Positions 63,687 to 64,000 of a DNA stretch of 64,000 nucleotides are shown in pieces. Every line of letters begins with the position of its first letter. Position 1 is the first letter of the stretch. Origin of the DNA: Desertimonas flava (GTDB taxonomy: Bacteria; Actinomycetota; Acidimicrobiia; Acidimicrobiales; Ilumatobacteraceae); the NCBI RefSeq assembly GCF_003426815.1, contig NZ_QKYK01000030.1, positions 1 through 64,000 on the forward strand, given 5' to 3'. Position numbers and translations under genes: made by a program. The notes beneath the pieces were generated by a model that did not search any database, was not told the origin of the DNA, and saw only the letters and a program-made list of their open reading frames with translations.

Positions 63687-64000
63687 GTCGCACCGCCGTC
63701 GCGCTGCTCGCCGTCGCGGCGCTCGCGCTCGATGTGGATCGAGGCGACGGAGAACGTGCGGATCGGCCGTGCACCGGCCGGCCGCAACGACGGGTCGGCC
63801 TCACGACCGGCGAAGCGGTCGGCGATCTGCTGGAGAGTGAGGCTGACCTCGGCGAGCTCCTCGCGGGTCGCCCAGAACGACGACGAGGTGATCGTGGTGG
63901 CGTCGATCCACTCGGGCTGCTCGTCGGCGATGTGCGACACCCAGTGGCGGATGTGCTCCACCTCGTGCTCGACGGCGAAGCCGGCCAGCTCGCTGAGCGC
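63683..64000 (-). CDS. Partial ArsR-type winged-helix regulator (C-terminal part)
   Basis: The reading frame is open to the right edge of the window, so the 5' end is missing; about 105 residues are visible. The pattern EHEVEHIRHWV...PEW...SSFWATREELAEVSLTLQQIADRFAGREADPSLRPAGARPIRTF resembles (in shorter pieces) the C-terminal half of actinobacterial ArsR-family winged-helix proteins that accompany MFS exporters. Overlap with the MFS start supports a regulator-exporter pair. The DNA-binding helix itself is outside the window. Confidence 0.65.
   Translation of the reverse strand, partial: ALSELAGFAVEHEVEHIRHWVSHIADEQPEWIDATTITSSSFWATREELAEVSLTLQQIADRFAGREADPSLRPAGARPIRTFSVASIHIERERRDGEQRDGGAT

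Overview
The window is one contiguous, very GC-rich, densely packed stretch of an actinobacterial chromosome. GTG starts and overlapping start/stop codons are common, several start codons sit 6-10 bases behind a TANNNT box (leaderless style), and the respiratory genes are menaquinol-type. The combination of a split cytochrome b/Rieske complex, two complex I clusters, Thr/Ala/Pro-rich secreted proteins and an IPxHLLxRS N-terminal motif suggests class Acidimicrobiia, but that placement is inference. I see no tRNA, rRNA, CRISPR, prophage or insertion sequence.

Layout. 1-164: 5' end of a divergent gene on the minus strand. 715-6420: a cytochrome b6f-like quinol:cytochrome c reductase set (membrane protein, two-cluster Fe-S protein, b6-like cytochrome b, subunit IV-like protein, Rieske protein, diheme cytochrome c, membrane protein). 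It runs straight into a full 14-subunit complex I operon, nuoA-N (6429-23873), with an unexpected secreted two-domain protein between nuoD and nuoE. 23900-38314 is a mixed region: Cys-rich secreted protein, conserved hypothetical, DUF445 protein, deoxyribose-phosphate aldolase, two imine-reductase-like oxidoreductases with a divergent HxlR regulator, a secreted protein, a GH65 phosphorylase with a beta-phosphoglucomutase-like HAD enzyme, an acyl-ACP desaturase and threonine dehydratase. 38475-49547 is a second complex I operon, nuoABCDHIJKLMN, lacking the NADH module (no nuoE, F, G). 49599-64000 holds an RpiB-type isomerase, a PhyH dioxygenase, a ROK kinase plus ABC transporter (ATPase, permease, binding protein), a MidA/NDUFAF7-type methyltransferase, acetyl-CoA synthetase, two secreted esterases, a PIG-L deacetylase, a DUF937 protein, an MFS transporter and a partial ArsR-like regulator.

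How it works together. Complex I (14 subunits) passes NADH electrons to menaquinone, and the b6f-like complex oxidises menaquinol and reduces a c-type cytochrome. Both are encoded in one ~23 kb transcription-unit-sized block. The 11-subunit complex should take electrons from another donor, such as a ferredoxin. The MidA-type methyltransferase may modify NuoD: its human homologue's target arginine is present in NuoD of the second complex and is threonine in the first.

The most striking structure is in the operon gaps. Nine intergenic gaps of the respiratory operons are each filled by a repeat-rich insert forming a 28-79 codon mini-ORF. Each mini-ORF starts on or over the stop codon of the gene before and ends on, or within 2 nt of, the start codon of the gene after. 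A tenth copy lies on the minus strand before the first gene and is flanked by an 18-bp direct repeat. This is the architecture described for mycobacterial MIRU elements, here with different sequences. A second dispersed repeat class, perfect palindromes centred on GGTGCC-N-GGCACC, sits at gene 3' ends.
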